A stretch of 64,000 nt of DNA from Apium graveolens (Eukaryota > Streptophyta > Magnoliopsida > Apiales > Apiaceae), in the NCBI RefSeq assembly GCF_009905375.1, contig NW_027417486.1, positions 62,001-126,000 of the forward strand, given 5' to 3'. Positions 12,409-24,120 of the stretch are shown here, piece by piece; the stretch's first letter is position 1, and the number at the start of each line of letters is the position of its first letter. The notes below the pieces were generated by a model. The model was given only the letters and a program-made list of their open reading frames with translations, was not told where the DNA came from and made no database searches. Both the position numbers and the translations under genes were made by a program.

Positions 12409-12875
12409 ACTTTTGACTTGTCGATATCTCGAGTTCTCTATATGAGAATTTGACTTGTCGATATCTCTAATTCTCTATACGAAGAATTGACTTATTGATA
12501 TCTCCAGTTCTCTACATGGACTTTTTAACTTGTCGATATCTTCAGTTCTCCATATGCATACTAAATTGTCGATATCTCTTGGGACTTCTCTACTAGTCAT
12601 TTTAGATTTTTGACATACTTCTCGATATTCTTTGATCTGTGACTTGTCCATATCTGACTTAGAATATTTTTCCTAGAACAACATTATTCAACTCCAAGCT
12701 TCTATACTTCTCTCTGAGGCATGATAAGGATTGATCTTCTTCCAGAGTTTATTCCTTAACTTGATGGTTGTTCATAGAAAATCCTCTGTCTAATCTACTT
12801 AACAATTTTACAAACTCAAGAAATAAAATTACAGAATAAATTAGATTATCAAACAGCTTATCCTTAGGGTTGTCA
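12409..12875 (-). repeat. Copia-1 5' LTR, outer part
   Basis: This continues the LTR after the solo-LTR insertion. 12,412-12,600 holds about five copies, spaced roughly 40-50 bp, of ACTTGTCGATATCT followed by AGTTCTCTAYAT. The outer boundary is estimated. No second LTR of this element is in the window to confirm it. Confidence 0.55.
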
Positions 12876-13513
12876 ATTTGACGTAGTCCTTTTATGTACA
12901 GGCATGGGTTGCACAACAACCGCTGGTAACCAAAAATCACCATCGCAAGAATAAAAATCACCACATCATTTTCGGTCAGTACTTTCAATTAACTTTTCCA
13001 GCCACCTATAAATCACTAGATTAAACTAATATAACCACTGATAATCACCATCACCACCACATATAATTACCACCACCCCCTCAAAACCTTGCTACCACCA
13101 TTACAAGACTACCCCCTCCGATCACTGCATCAACGCGACCAACGAACACCACACTTCTATTAACAGAACCTCAAGTGACCCTGAAAATCACTAGATGTTA
13201 CCAACATATTTCTGAAATCCACTATATTTAAATCAATAATATACCATAATAGAAAATTATATTAGATTTAAATAACCATATTTTAAATTCAAATCACAAG
13301 ATTTTGCCACTATCAAACCATATCGAAGAATAGTGCAAAGGCAATAGTAAATTGGAGATGAATAATTAGATAAGGTAGAACGACGAAACACAATTTGTGA
13401 TGATAGATATGAATATATATGGATAATCAGAAAAGACTGAAAGTTAGTCGGAGTTTTGGTAAAGAATGAAGATATTGATGATGAGAGGAGGGCGGGGCGG
13501 GGATCGAGAGAGA

Positions 13514-13602
<89 letters not shown>

Positions 13603-14215
13603 TATTTCCAGTGTTGGAAGGCGGAGCGACGTCGGTTGGTGCGTGGTGGTGATGGGTGGAAATGGTGGGTAGGGGGGGTGGATGAAAGAGATGAAGTATA
13701 AAATAAAATTTTAAAATGTGGGATTGTGATTTAACTTAGGGATTAAAATGTGTGTCTAAAATTAGATCTCAGTTCTCACAATAGCGGAGTGAAATTTGGA
13801 TAGAGACCGTAATTTTATTGGAGGTGTTGATCTTCTATTTTCTTAAATCAACACATTAAAAAACATATTCTTTTAGAAAAGACTTAATTGAAAATTGCAT
13901 CCCTTTGTTTTCGGCCATTAGCAAAATGATTTATATAGTATTACATAAGATATTTTACATCCCCTTACTATATTTTGCTTAACTTTGCACCCTTTTTCGT
14001 TAATTTTGACTGTAAGCGGTAATCTAGAAAAAAAATATTCTATTTGATTATAATTAAACCTTCGTTTACGTTTTTTGGCCTTCTAAACGATACTTTTCAG
14101 AAAAACATATAGAATGAAAATTGGAGAGAATAAAAATATCTTATTAAAACAGTAAGTATCCAAATTAAAATATTTATTACAAAACCGAAATTAAATAAAA
14201 CCTACGATTAATGAA
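12876..14215. other. Unassigned intergenic DNA
   Basis: I see no supportable gene. There is a CACCACCAC-rich stretch around 13,040-13,080, a GA microsatellite, and AT-rich low-complexity DNA. Short open frames across the microsatellite only encode Arg/Glu repeats. Confidence 0.6.
13505..13599 (+). repeat. (GA)n microsatellite
   Basis: About 95 bp of nearly pure GA dinucleotides with two small interruptions (GGG near 13,516 and AAA near 13,553). Confidence 0.95.
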
Positions 14216-14910
14216 TTTTTGTAAAGGATTTGATGAAGAAGCTTAAAATGGAAGGTGCTAAACCAACTAGTACTTCCATTAAAGTTGGCTTGAAACTAAG
14301 TAAGAATGATGATTCTAAATATGTTGATCCTACACTATATAGAAGTTTTGTTGGGAGTTTGATGTACTTGACTGCCACTTGACCAGATATCACATATGGT
14401 GTTAGTTTGATTAGTATATTCATGGAGCAACAAAAAAGATACACTGAGAGGCAGGAAAAATAATGTTGAGGTATTTTCATAGAACACTCGGAGATGGACT
14501 TTATTCTCAAAAGATAGATGACTAATATGGTGGATAATGTAGTAGTGATTTGGACGGAAGTATTAATGATAATAATATTACTTCGAGAAATATTTTATTT
14601 GTTAGCTCTAGTGCAATCACATGGATGTTAAAAATACAACAAGTCATGGCTCTCTTAACGGCGGAGGCGGAATATATATATTTATCATTAGCTAGCTAGT
14701 TGTCAAGTTCTCTGGAACACTTGGATGTTAGAGGATCTCAAGTATGCCCCGAAAGAAAGTCTGACTAAATATTTAGATAACAAGTCCGCTATAGCATTCA
14801 CAGAAAATATGGTGTTTCATGGGAAGAGCAAAATTATAAGAATCAAATATTATTTTAGTTGAGATTTGAAGAAGAACCGTATTAAAGAGTTGCCTTTAGT
14901 TGTAAATCAA
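14216..14910 (+). pseudogene. Copia RT/RNase H fragment, dead
   Basis: The plus-strand translation gives KDLMKKLKMEGAKPTSTS, then YVDPTLYRSFVGSLMYLTAT followed by a stop where Arg is expected, then PDITYGVSLIS. After a frame change it gives NITSRNILFVSSSAITWM and QVMALLTAEAEYIYLSLA. These are the conserved end of copia RT and the RNase H core (normally ...STSGYVF... and ...AEAEY...). At least three stops and frameshifts are present and there is no LTR nearby. It is unrelated in orientation and sequence to Copia-1 and Copia-2. Confidence 0.75.
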
Positions 14911-15104
14911 ATTTTATAAATACTTTGAAAAATAGTAAGAACCAGAAATATACTTGAACACAAGTATTTTTATAATTTTTATAAATTCATTCACTCGAAA
15001 TAGAGATTAAAAATATTTCCTACATAAATTTTATAAAATTGAGGAAACCGACTCTTAACACCTTTATATCACAATTTTAATAAAAATGTCCAAAATATTA
15101 CAGG

Positions 15105-16259
15105 TGTTGACGGAGGAATTTGGTATAAACAAAGTTTAAGGTTCATCGTCGGAATTAAGATCTACGATGGTGGTTCTTCGCCTGAAAAGTGAGCGGAGTG
15201 TGGTGGTTGTGATGAATTAGGGGCTGAGATTGCTTAAGGTTGGTGGTGGCTCCTTATGGCTCTCGCTTCCGACCCCTTACAATTTGCCTACGTATCCCTA
15301 TTTATAGGGAATCAAGCCCACGTAGTTCTTGGGGAACAAGAAACCTAACGGGCTTAGATTTCTTGTCCCGAGGCCCAATGGGAAACCCACTGGAAACCGT
15401 CTTCTACTAGCTTTAGGAATGTCTGCCGATGAGGCCCAACCACAAAGGCCCAAGGCTCGTCCGCGGCTTCAAGACTTCACGGATAAGGCATCTCCCTGGC
15501 CAAGGATAACCCTCCGCTACCAGCTGTTTCTCTAGTCCGCAGACGCAGGTATAGCCGTGGTTTACCCCAAATGTTGGACGCATCATTTCCCCCCGATAAG
15601 GAGCCCCTACCATATTACAAGACAAGTGATCCCAAGATTTTGGGTGCAAAGTGCAGGATACTCCGAATTCTTCGAACGAGGACACCCGTTGACTACAGAG
15701 ACAGAGCTCCCAAAGCACACACCATATTTTACCCTGCATCCCCAATGAGGACACCCATTGACTACAGGAGGAGGTCTTCATTCATCAGGCATACCCCTGG
15801 AGGTCTCTGACCACGGACACCGCCTTTCCTGTAGATGTGCTACAGGAAGGAGTTCTTCAATAGAGTACCTACATCAAATAGGTTAGTAATAATAATCTCC
15901 ATCTTCCTCAAATCTTCCAAAGAGCCCGTCTAAGTAGCCATGTTGAAGTCTCGTCCAAGCTATCTTTCTCACTTAGGGCACGCCCTAATACCTTAGGGGA
16001 TAGCTCTAAGAATCAGTTGAATTCCTTTCTTCATATATCAATAGGGCGCGCCTCCTTCGCCAATGAGGGCGCACCTTGATTATGTAAAGCATCAGAATTA
16101 CTCTTCTTGTATGCATAAGGGCGCGCCTCCCCATATCTGTAGGGCGCGCCTTCTTCCTTCGTGATAAAATAGATGCCTTATATTTTCCTTAATTTTAGGC
16201 ACCAATATCCCAATTATGACCAATTGACCCAGTTTTGACCCGAACAAAGTTTATACCAA
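15105..16259 (-). repeat. Tat-like LTR copy A (lacks its last ~15 bp)
   Basis: It starts TGTTGACGGAGG like copies B and C and matches them to ...TTATACCAA. The terminal ATTTTGGGCATAACA is missing and gypsy integrase sequence follows directly. It carries the TATTTATA (minus TATAAATA) box at 15,299-15,306 and the GGGCGCGCC motifs. By eye it is more diverged from B and C than they are from each other. Confidence 0.85.
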
Positions 16260-17530
16260 GTGTTCCAGAGGTAGAAGTATTCCAGACACAGGAAAACCAG
16301 ATAGAGGGGTGGATGACACCCATTCACAAATATATTCGAACAGAAGCTTTTCTATAGGACAAGTTACAGGCTCGGCGTCTTCGATATCAAGCTGCGAAGT
16401 ATGTCGAACACGATGGGGTGTTATACAAAAGAGGATTTAACTAGCTACTGTTACGCTGTGTAGATATAGAAGAGAGAAATTATATTCTCAGAGAGGTACA
16501 TGAAGGGATTTGTGGCAATCACTCGGGGGGTGGTTCGTTGGCATTGAAAGTCCTCAGACAAGGATATTACTGGCCAACTCTGAAGGAAGATGCCTTCAAG
16601 TTTGTCCGGGCTTGCGATCGTTGCCAGCGATTCGCCAACTATTCCAATGCCCCAGCATCTTCCATTACCTCATTAGCAAGTCCCTGGCGTTTTGCCATGT
16701 GGGGAATCGATCTCATTGGAGAGTTGCCAAAAGCAAAGGGGGATGTGAAATACGCCGTGGTTGCCGTAGATTACTTTACCAAATGGGCAGAAGCTATGCC
16801 ACTGGCCACGATCACAACAAAGAAGATAAGGGACTTTGTCTTCAATTCTTTAGTATTCTGATTCGGTATCCCATACAAACTCATCTTGGACAATTGGAAG
16901 CAGTTTGATAGTAAAGAGCTAAGGAAGCTTTGTGAAGACTTGAACATCAAAAAGGATTTTGCCGCGGTTTATCACCCGCAAAGCAATGGTCAGACAGAAG
17001 CTATAAACAAAATCATAAAACACACTTTGAAGGCAAAGCTGGAAGAAAAGAAAGGAGACTGGCCAGAGGAGATGCCCATGGTCCTCTGGTCTTACAACAC
17101 AACTCTCAGATCGACTACGGGAGAAACCCCATTTCTGTTGACTTATGGGTATTAGGCCATGGTTCCCGTGGAGGTAGGAGCGGGATCCCTCCGAAGAGAC
17201 GTGTTTGTTGAAGAAGATGCAGAAGTTAACCAGAGGCTCCACTTGGATTTGTTGGACGAAGCCCGAAAAAACTCTCAATTAAAGCTTGATGCATATCGGC
17301 AGAGAATCGCAAGGTATTTTAATAAAAAGGTAAAATTTGTGTCGTTCAAGGTTGGGGATCTTGTGTTACGAAAGGTTATGCCTAACACCAAGATAGCTCA
17401 GCACGGGGTGCTTAGAGCTAATTGGGAGGGACCGTACAAGGTCAAAGCTATACTCTGGAAGGGAACCTATCACCTAGAAGATCTGGATGGAAAACTTATT
17501 CCTCGAGCTTGGAATACGGAGCATTTATGA
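16260..17530 (+). pseudogene. Ty3/gypsy Tat-lineage pol fragment: integrase and C-terminal domain
   Basis: The plus-strand frame reads from the RNase H-integrase linker (VPEVEVFQTQ...WMTPIHKYI), through the zinc region (EVHEGICGNHSGG...ACDRCQ), the integrase core (GIDLIGELPK; LILDN where SDNG is usual; HPQSNGQTEAINK), to a C-terminal module ending DLDGKLIPRAWNTEHL. In-frame stops fall after IRTEAFL (~16,355), KRGFN (~16,440), SLVF (~16,860) and LTYGY (~17,153). The ending pattern is typical of Tat/Ogre-type polyproteins. Gag, protease, RT and most of RNase H are absent. It lies on the opposite strand to the orientation I infer for the flanking LTRs, so it is either an inverted remnant or comes from another element. 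Confidence 0.85.
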
Positions 17531-19711
17531 AAGTATTATCAGTAGGGTGTGGCCTTATCCCCCTCACTTCTATGATCAATTCTTATGTAATAGACTAGTA
17601 GCAAATAAATTCCTCCTAGCCTAGGGGGTAGTATATATGACTACGAACCTTGGAACTAGCAGAAGGAAGAAAATTTTCAAATAATTTCCCCACAGAGCAT
17701 AGTAGCCATGGGACTGGTGTAATTTGTACACTAGAGCGCATTATCAATAAAAGAAAGAAGTTGCTTCAAATTGCTTTATTTGATTGGCATGTAAAATTTT
17801 TCATTAAGAAAGAGTTTGAGATGCGCCTTATGATAAGGCGCACCCAATTGATAATCAAAATAACCGCCCCTTTTACAGCTAGATTCTGAAAGAACTATGG
17901 TATGGCCGGGAAACTGCTTAGCCACGTTATAACACTAGAAAATCTAACTACATCTTTTCAGAGGGATACGGGACAGAGCAACTCGAAGTGAAGTAAACTG
18001 CGGGAATACCTTGCTAGTGAAGTAAGCAAGAAGGGGATGCCATTATTTTTATTATTTTATTAAAAGGCATATCTATTTTCTTGCCTGTTTCCGACGGCAG
18101 TTTAGGAAACGGTTACAGAGTAACTCGCAAAAATAAAGAAGCTAGGAGAGGCTCTGAGGTCCTATTTTGTGCTCGGACTGTCTCCGGACGCCTTTAGGAT
18201 GGAATAGGTAACGGGGAGTTGGAAGAACGAATGGACAGACCTATTTACGTAACTTTCTTCGTTTGCGCCATTGGGCGATCCCAATATTAGGGACGGTACG
18301 CACCTATAAAAGGGCGCGTCTAAAAAATATGACACTTAGCAAAATGATAGCGCAGGAATGAAAATGTATGGCTAATCAGATAAATCAAGAAAAAGTCATC
18401 CATGTCAAGGCGTGCCATTGGTTTGGTACTTAAATAAATTATTGCAAAAGAATCACTGATAAGAAAGGAGTACTTGGCATTTACAAATGAAAAAGAGACA
18501 GGGCGCGCCCTGATTTCAAAATGCTCCGTTAAAAGAATTTTATAGATCCTGATGATATAGGAACAATTTTAAAATTTTGCAAAAGATAAGTACCCATGAA
18601 CATACTAAATAATGTCCTCTAAATGATAAAGGGCGCGCCCATAACATTTTGACTTATGCTCTAAATATGATGAAGGCGCGCTACTATGGAAGGACATACC
18701 GCATGTTTCTGCACGATGCATGTGTGCGATGGTTTAAAAGAGAATATATAAAGTTAAGGGCGCGCCCTATATGGTTGATGCACCTTAACAGATTTTTATG
18801 CACACTAAAGAAAAGATGGAATCATGTAAACCCATACGATGTGTCATAATGCAAGAAATTAAAGAGTAGCAAGATATAAGTCGTACAACTTTGCACAGCA
18901 TCAAAAGAGGGCAGGCTCCTCAAAAGTATTTGAAGCTTAAGTACGAATGAAGTTTAAACATGAAAATAAATCAGGGCGCGCCCTGAGATTTATCTGTGGG
19001 GGGAATGGATTGAAGAGGAATAGTAGGATCAGCTTCAGGCGCGTCCTTGGAGGCTTCCTCTCTTGGCGTGCCCTCATCTTCTTCCTCTAACCCAAGCTCT
19101 ACTTTCCTCGCCTTGATCTTTGCAGCATGCTCCCTCTTGAACTCCACCATCTCAGCGACAGTTTCTTCCCCAATCTTCAATACCAAACAGGTTTCTTCCA
19201 ATCTTCTAAACCAAATAGGATTCTCCCATTCTTCTAAACCAAATAGGATTTTTTGGTAAAAATTCGCAGCTACTGTTTTCCTCTGTTTCCGGGCTGTTCA
19301 ACTTAGATTCTCATAACCATATCACCTCTGAATTAAATAGAATTCAATAAGCTTCGCGTAGGCTATAAAATCGTCCAAATCTGACTTACGGAACTCGAGA
19401 TAAGGCCAAAATAGTGTAGGCAAATCGCTAAACACGCCAAATCCGAATTTTGCATCCAACCTTGCTTCTTCGTGGCCATGGCTGTAAACTTCAACCTTCA
19501 TATATGGAAATCATCATCCATGGATCTCGCTCATGGTCATGGATACTATATTCAAATCTCCTTCGACCCTACTGGCCGAATATAGTTATACACAAATCTC
19601 TTTCGTGGTCGTTGTTTGCAACCTCCTCCATGGATTTCCTTCAATTCTTGCGTCAAAGAACCTTCATCGTGATGAGACATCTCTTCCTCCTGAGATTATG
19701 ATATTGATTAG
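17531..19711. other. Non-coding Tat-like internal region with GGGCGCGCCC motifs
   Basis: There is no convincing gene. From 18,310 to 19,050 the palindromic motif GGGCGCGCCC and variants recur (for example near 18,504, 18,633, 18,757 and 18,973). 19,200-19,711 is homologous to 23,870-24,120 plus 28,317-28,605 on the other side of LTR B, and so is the 5' leader of the same minus-strand family. A minus-strand open stretch at 19,201-18,971 (VAEMVEFKREHAAKIKARK..., acidic C-terminus) lacks an ATG and may be a gag remnant. I do not call it a gene. Confidence 0.6.
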
Positions 19712-19729
19712 CCCCTCCTTCTAGTTCCA
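19712..19729 (-). other. Primer binding site-like sequence beside LTR B
   Basis: The minus strand reads TGGAACTAGAAGGAGGGG, three bases after the LTR end. The equivalent beside LTR C is TGGCGCTAGAAGGAGGGG. The TGG start and the LTR-adjacent position fit a tRNA primer site and set the family orientation to minus. I cannot name the tRNA. Confidence 0.55.
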
Positions 19730-19732
19730 ATT

Positions 19733-20902
19733 TGTTGACGGAGGAATTTGGTATCAACAAAGTTTGAGGTTCATCACCGGAATCAAGATCTACGATGGTG
19801 GTTCTTCGCCTGAAAAGTGAGCGGAGTGTGGTGGTTGTGATGAATTGGGGGCTGAGATTGCTTAGGGTTGATGGTGGCTCCTTATGGCTCTCGCTTCCGA
19901 CCCCTTACAATTTGCCTATGTATCCCTATTTATAGGGAATCAAGCCCACGTAGTTCTTGGGGAACAAGAAACCTAACGGGCTTAGATTTCTTGTCCCGAG
20001 GCCCAATGGGAAACTAACTGGAAACCATCTTCTACTAGCTTTAGGAATGTTCGCCGATGAGGCCCAACCACAAAGGCCCAAGGCTCGTCCACGGCTTCGA
20101 GACTTCACGGATAAGGCATCTCCCTGGCCAAGGATAACCCTCCGCTACCAGCTATTTCTCTAGTCCGCGGACGCAGGTATAGCCATGGTTCACCCCAAAT
20201 GTTGGACGCATCCTTGCCCCCTGATAAGGAGCCCCTACCAGATTACAGGACAAGTGATCCCAAGCTTTTGGGTGCAAAGTGCAGGATACTCCGAAATCTC
20301 CCAACGAGGACACTCGTTGACTACAGAGACAGAGCTCCCAAAGCACACACCAGATTTTACCCCGCATCCCCAATGAGGACACCCATTGACTACAGGAGGA
20401 GGTCTTCATTCATCAGGCATACCCCTGGAGGTCTCTGACCACGGACACCGTCTTTCCTGTAGATGTGCTACAGGAAGGAGTTCTTCAATAGAGTACCTGC
20501 ATCAAATAGGTTAGTAATAATAATTTCCGTCTTCCTCGAATCTTCCAAAGAGCCCGTCTAAGTAGCCATGTTGAAGTCCCATCTAAGCTATCTTTCTCAC
20601 TTAGGGCGCGCCCTAATACCTTAGGGGATAGCTCTAAGAATCAGTTGAATTCCTTTCTTCATATATCAATAGAGCGCGCCTCTTTCGCCAATGAGGGAGC
20701 ACCTTGATTATGTAAGGCGTCAACATTACTCTTCTTGTATGTATAAGGGCGTGCCTCCCCATATCTGTAGGGTGCGCCTTCTTCCTTCGTGATAAAATAG
20801 ATGCCTTATCTTTTCCTCAATTTTAGGCACCAATATCCCAATTATGACCAATTGACCCGGTTTTGACTCGAACAAAGTTTATACCAAATTTTGGGCATAA
20901 CA
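19733..20902 (-). repeat. Tat-like LTR copy B
   Basis: 1,170 bp, TGTTGACGG...GGGCATAACA. It serves as 3' LTR for B-C and, by the primer-like site on its left, as 5' LTR for A-B. GGGCGCGCCC variants lie at 20,604-20,790. Confidence 0.9.
19927..19934 (-). promoter_or_regulatory. TATA-like box in Tat-like LTR B
   Basis: The minus strand reads CCCTATAAATAGGG. The equivalent box is at 15,299-15,306 in LTR A and, as TATAAACA, at 28,821-28,828 in LTR C. It is downstream in minus sense of the GGGCGCGCC cluster, supporting minus orientation. Confidence 0.5.
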
Positions 20903-20919
20903 ACTACCCCTCAAATTCC
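20903..20919 (-). other. Polypurine tract of the B-C element
   Basis: The minus strand reads GGAATTTGAGGGGTAGT directly before the 3' LTR start TGTTATGCCC. Confidence 0.6.
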
Positions 20920-21834
20920 ATATGCTATTGAAAATGGGATTGGAATTTTCAACCCCCTAGCAAACTTGAAAAATTTGTATAAGAGTCTACTAATTTGAAG
21001 GTATGCCCTTACGAACCTATTCACTCCTCTTTCTTCATCCTGCTCTATTTCTTCTTTGAACATAATAGGGTGCACCTTGGATGAATGCGCGTCTCATGAA
21101 TCTATACAACAACTTCACACCCCACAACGTAACATCTGTCACTCTCTACCACTTCTCTTCTTTATAGCTGTAACATTGGTTTGTCTAGAGAGGTTTACCA
21201 CTTATGCACCACTTCTCTAAGCTTACATGAGCTAACTCGGCATAAAAAACAAGAGAAGTTGTACAAAAGTGTGCACCTCATATACCTTGAAAAAATATAA
21301 TCCATTAACAAAGGTTTGAGAGTTTTCTGTAAAAAAATTCATCCTAATATTGATTTCTTATGGGAGCGCCTTAAACTGAAAAGGTCATCATATGAAGGCG
21401 CGCTCTAAGAAAAACACGACCAGAATAAAAGACTAGCTCTCTGATCTTCAAATAATACATAACCTTTAATGCAAGGATGTGCCTTGTTGGTGAGCGTGAT
21501 CCTTCCACCGATGACACGATACCCCTTCATACATGATTTCTTACTTTTTGCCAAATCATAACTCCAAACCACCGCTCTTGTCTTTTCCATCAATAGTAAT
21601 TTATTCAAACCAAAGTCAAAACTTTTATGATCTTCTACAATCATCTAATTTCAAAAAGCCCGCCCTTTATAGTGTCAGCGTCTTCCTCAAATAATTAGCA
21701 TCATTAAAGGGCGCATCCTCTTTATGAGGGGCGTTTTGCTCAAACAAAGTGTTCATCATTGGTGGGCGCGTCCTTTATATTAGGCGCATCTACCTTAATA
21801 AGAAAAATCCTTTGGAGGGCGCGTCCTGTATAAG
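20920..21834. other. Non-coding internal region of B-C
   Basis: I see no gene here. GGCGCGC-type motifs begin near 21,395 and become frequent from 21,700 toward the tandem array. A 79-codon minus-strand open stretch (21,644-21,405) has no recognisable domain. Confidence 0.5.
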
Positions 21835-22915
21835 TTGAGCGACCTCCTCCATAAGGGTACTCATCCTTGGAGGGCGCGTCCTCTGTCAGAGACGCATCCA
21901 CCTCGAGAAAGGAAATCATCCTTGGAGGGTGCGTCCTCTGTCAGAGACGTATCCACCTCGACAAGGGTATTCATTCTTGGAGGACGCGTCCTTTGTCAGA
22001 GACGCATCCACCTCAACAAGGGTATTCATCCTTGGAGTGCGCGTCCTCTGTCAGAGACGCATCCACCACGATAAGGGAAATCATCCTTGGAGGATGCGTC
22101 CTCTTTCAGATACGCATCCACCTCGACAAGGGAAATCAGCCTTGGAGGGTGCGTCCTCTATCAGAGACGCATCCACCTGGACAAGGGAAATCATCCTTGG
22201 AGGGCGCGTCCTCTCTCAGAGACGCATCCACCTCTACAAGGCAAATCATCCTTAGAGGACGCGTCTTCTGTCAGAGACACATCCACCTCGACAAGGGTAT
22301 TCATCCTTGGAGGGCGCGTCATCTGTCAGAGACGCATCCACCTCGATAAGGGAAATCATCCTTGGAGGGTGTGTCCTCTGTCAGAGACGCATCCTCCTTG
22401 ATAAGGGTATTCATCCTTGGAGGGCATGTCCTCTGTCAGAGACGCATCCACCTCGACAAGGGTATTCATCTTTGGAGGGCGCATTCTCTGTCAGAGACGC
22501 ATCCACCTCGATAAGGGAAATCATCCTTAGAGGGCGCGTCCTCTGTCAGAGACGCATCCACCTCGACAAGGGAAATCATCATTGGAGGGCGCGTCCTCTG
22601 TCAGATACGCATCCACCTCGACAAGGGAAATCATCCTTGGAGGGTGCGTTATCTGTCAGAGACATATCCACCTCGACAAGAGTATTCATCCTTGGAGGGC
22701 GCGTCTTCTGTAAGAGACACATCCACCTCGACAAGAGTATTCATCCTTGGAGGGCGCGTCCTCTGTAAGAGACGCATCCACCTCGACAAGGGTATTCATC
22801 CTTGGAGGGTGCGTCCTCTGTAAAAGGAGCATCTACCTCGTTAAGGAAAATCATCCTTGGAGGGCGCGTCATTTGTAAAAGGCGTATCTACCTCGACAAG
22901 GGTCTTCTACGGAAT
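21835..22915 (+). repeat. 55-bp tandem repeat array, ~19-20 copies, each with a hairpin
   Basis: TCATCCTTGG recurs at 21,861, 21,916, 21,971 (TCATTCTTGG), 22,026 and 22,081, giving an exact 55-bp period. A typical unit contains GAGGGCGCGTCC, CTCTGTCAGAG (a perfect 5+1+5 inverted repeat) and ACGCATCCACCTCGA, so GCGTCCTCTG can pair with CAGAGACGC through one bulge. Because 55 is not a multiple of 3, three long frames encode 55-residue repeats (SSVRDAST..., RRIHLDKG..., LSETHPPR...). I regard these as accidental. Confidence 0.95.
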
Positions 22916-23689
22916 CTTCATGTAATTAAACCAAATCAAATATCAATATTCTTAGAAGGATTCTATCTTCTACAAAGCTCAAGGGATGCCGAAACTATCT
23001 CATGTAGAAACATCTCTTGGGCATCTCACAAAGTGTCATCCAATAAAGGGCATCTCACTCTCAATATTTCTGTGAGGGCGCGCCTTAAAGAAAGGGCGCG
23101 TCTTGAAAGACAAGGAATTAGTTCCAGTCGAGCCATTTTTCAAGTACTGACTATGACTCATCTGATCATCAAGACATCTTCATTGAAAACTTTCATAGAC
23201 TTTTTCTTCTAAGGGCGCGCCCTGGGAAGGCAATTTTTCGCTGAATGTCTCACATGTAGAGGGCACGCCTTAATAGATTGTTACATGGAAAATTATGAGA
23301 TTTTTTCCAGATAAGATTTCCTACCTACAAGAAATATAATTAATATAGAACTTTAAATGTTACATGGAGGATGCGTCCTAGAGGGACGGACATGTCCAAT
23401 CATCGAACTCTCCTGAAATTTGTTGGAAGTCTTCTGGGCCTCAGATATCTTCATCAAGGCACGTTCTAAGTGTTTGTGGGGTTCTCCTCCGTGCTAAATC
23501 TTTTTCACAATATTCTTTCTGCACAAGTCCCAGAAACAATTAACGGAAAATACAACAAAACTAGTCGAGTGTTACCTCGAAGAATCGTCTTAACGGCGAT
23601 GACTAGCTCATGGTAGTAATGCTTTCTTCTTGGAGTGTTCTCTTCCCGATCCTCCTCAGATTTGCTCCTGATTAAGTCCTTTGAACTAA
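22916..23689. other. Non-coding internal region of B-C
   Basis: There is no gene. GGGCGCGCC/GGGCGCGTC motifs continue near 23,075, 23,094 and 23,213. Confidence 0.5.
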
Positions 23690-23945
23690 ATAGTGTTCTT
23701 AAATATTCTAAATCAAATAGGATTCTTCAGTCTTCATATTGGGATAGGATTCTCCAATCTCCTTAATGGAGTAAGATTCTTCAATCTTCTAATTAGAATA
23801 GGATTCCCCAATTTTCTTTATCGAATAGGATTCTTCAATCTTCTAATTAGTATAGGATACTCCAATATTCAATACCAAACAGGTTTCTCCCAATCTTCTA
23901 AACCAAATAGGATTCTCCCAATGTTCTAAACCAAATACGATTTTT
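23690..23945 (+). repeat. Short tandem repeat of ~33-36 bp in the B-C leader
   Basis: About seven diverged copies of AATAGGATTCTYCAATCTTCTAA. Two to three copies of the same unit remain at 19,190-19,255 in the A-B leader. Confidence 0.75.
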
Positions 23946-24120
23946 TGATAAAAAAATCGCAGCTACTGTTTTCCTCTGTTTTCGGGATGTTCAACTTAGA
24001 CTCTCATAACCATATCATCTCTGAATTAAAGAGAATTCAATAAGCTTCGTGTAGGCTGTAAGATCGTCCAAATCTGACTTACGGAACTCCAGATAAGGCC
24101 AAAATAGTGTAGGCAAATCG

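Larger units (their letters stand above)
1..12875 (-). mobile_element. Copia-1: decayed Sirevirus-like Ty1/copia retrotransposon, 3' part outside the window
   Basis: Read on the minus strand the order is 5' LTR (12,875-8,535, interrupted), initiator-Met primer site, gag, protease/integrase/RT/RNase H, spacer, accessory ORF, window edge. Protease before integrase before RT is the Ty1/copia order. The long gag with CCHC knuckle, the initiator-Met primer site and the extra ORF after pol fit the Sirevirus (SIRE/Maximus) group. Every reading frame is broken by stops or frameshifts, a ~300-bp insert splits the RT region, and a solo LTR splits the 5' LTR, so the copy is old and inactive. The 3' LTR and any target-site duplication lie beyond position 1. 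The outer end of the 5' LTR (about 12,875) is estimated from a ...TTGTCA terminus and is uncertain. Confidence 0.85.

Noticed and set aside
13456..13701. Arg/Glu-rich open frames across the GA repeat
   Set aside because: Produced by the microsatellite.
21835..22915. Long plus-strand open frames with repeated SSVRDAST / RRIHLDKG / LSETHPPR peptides
   Set aside because: They are the three frames of a 55-bp tandem repeat. A period not divisible by three keeps all frames open by chance, and no domain or start context supports a protein.
21835..22915. CRISPR-like array
   Set aside because: Regular repeats without unique spacers, in a eukaryotic retrotransposon; it is a simple tandem repeat.
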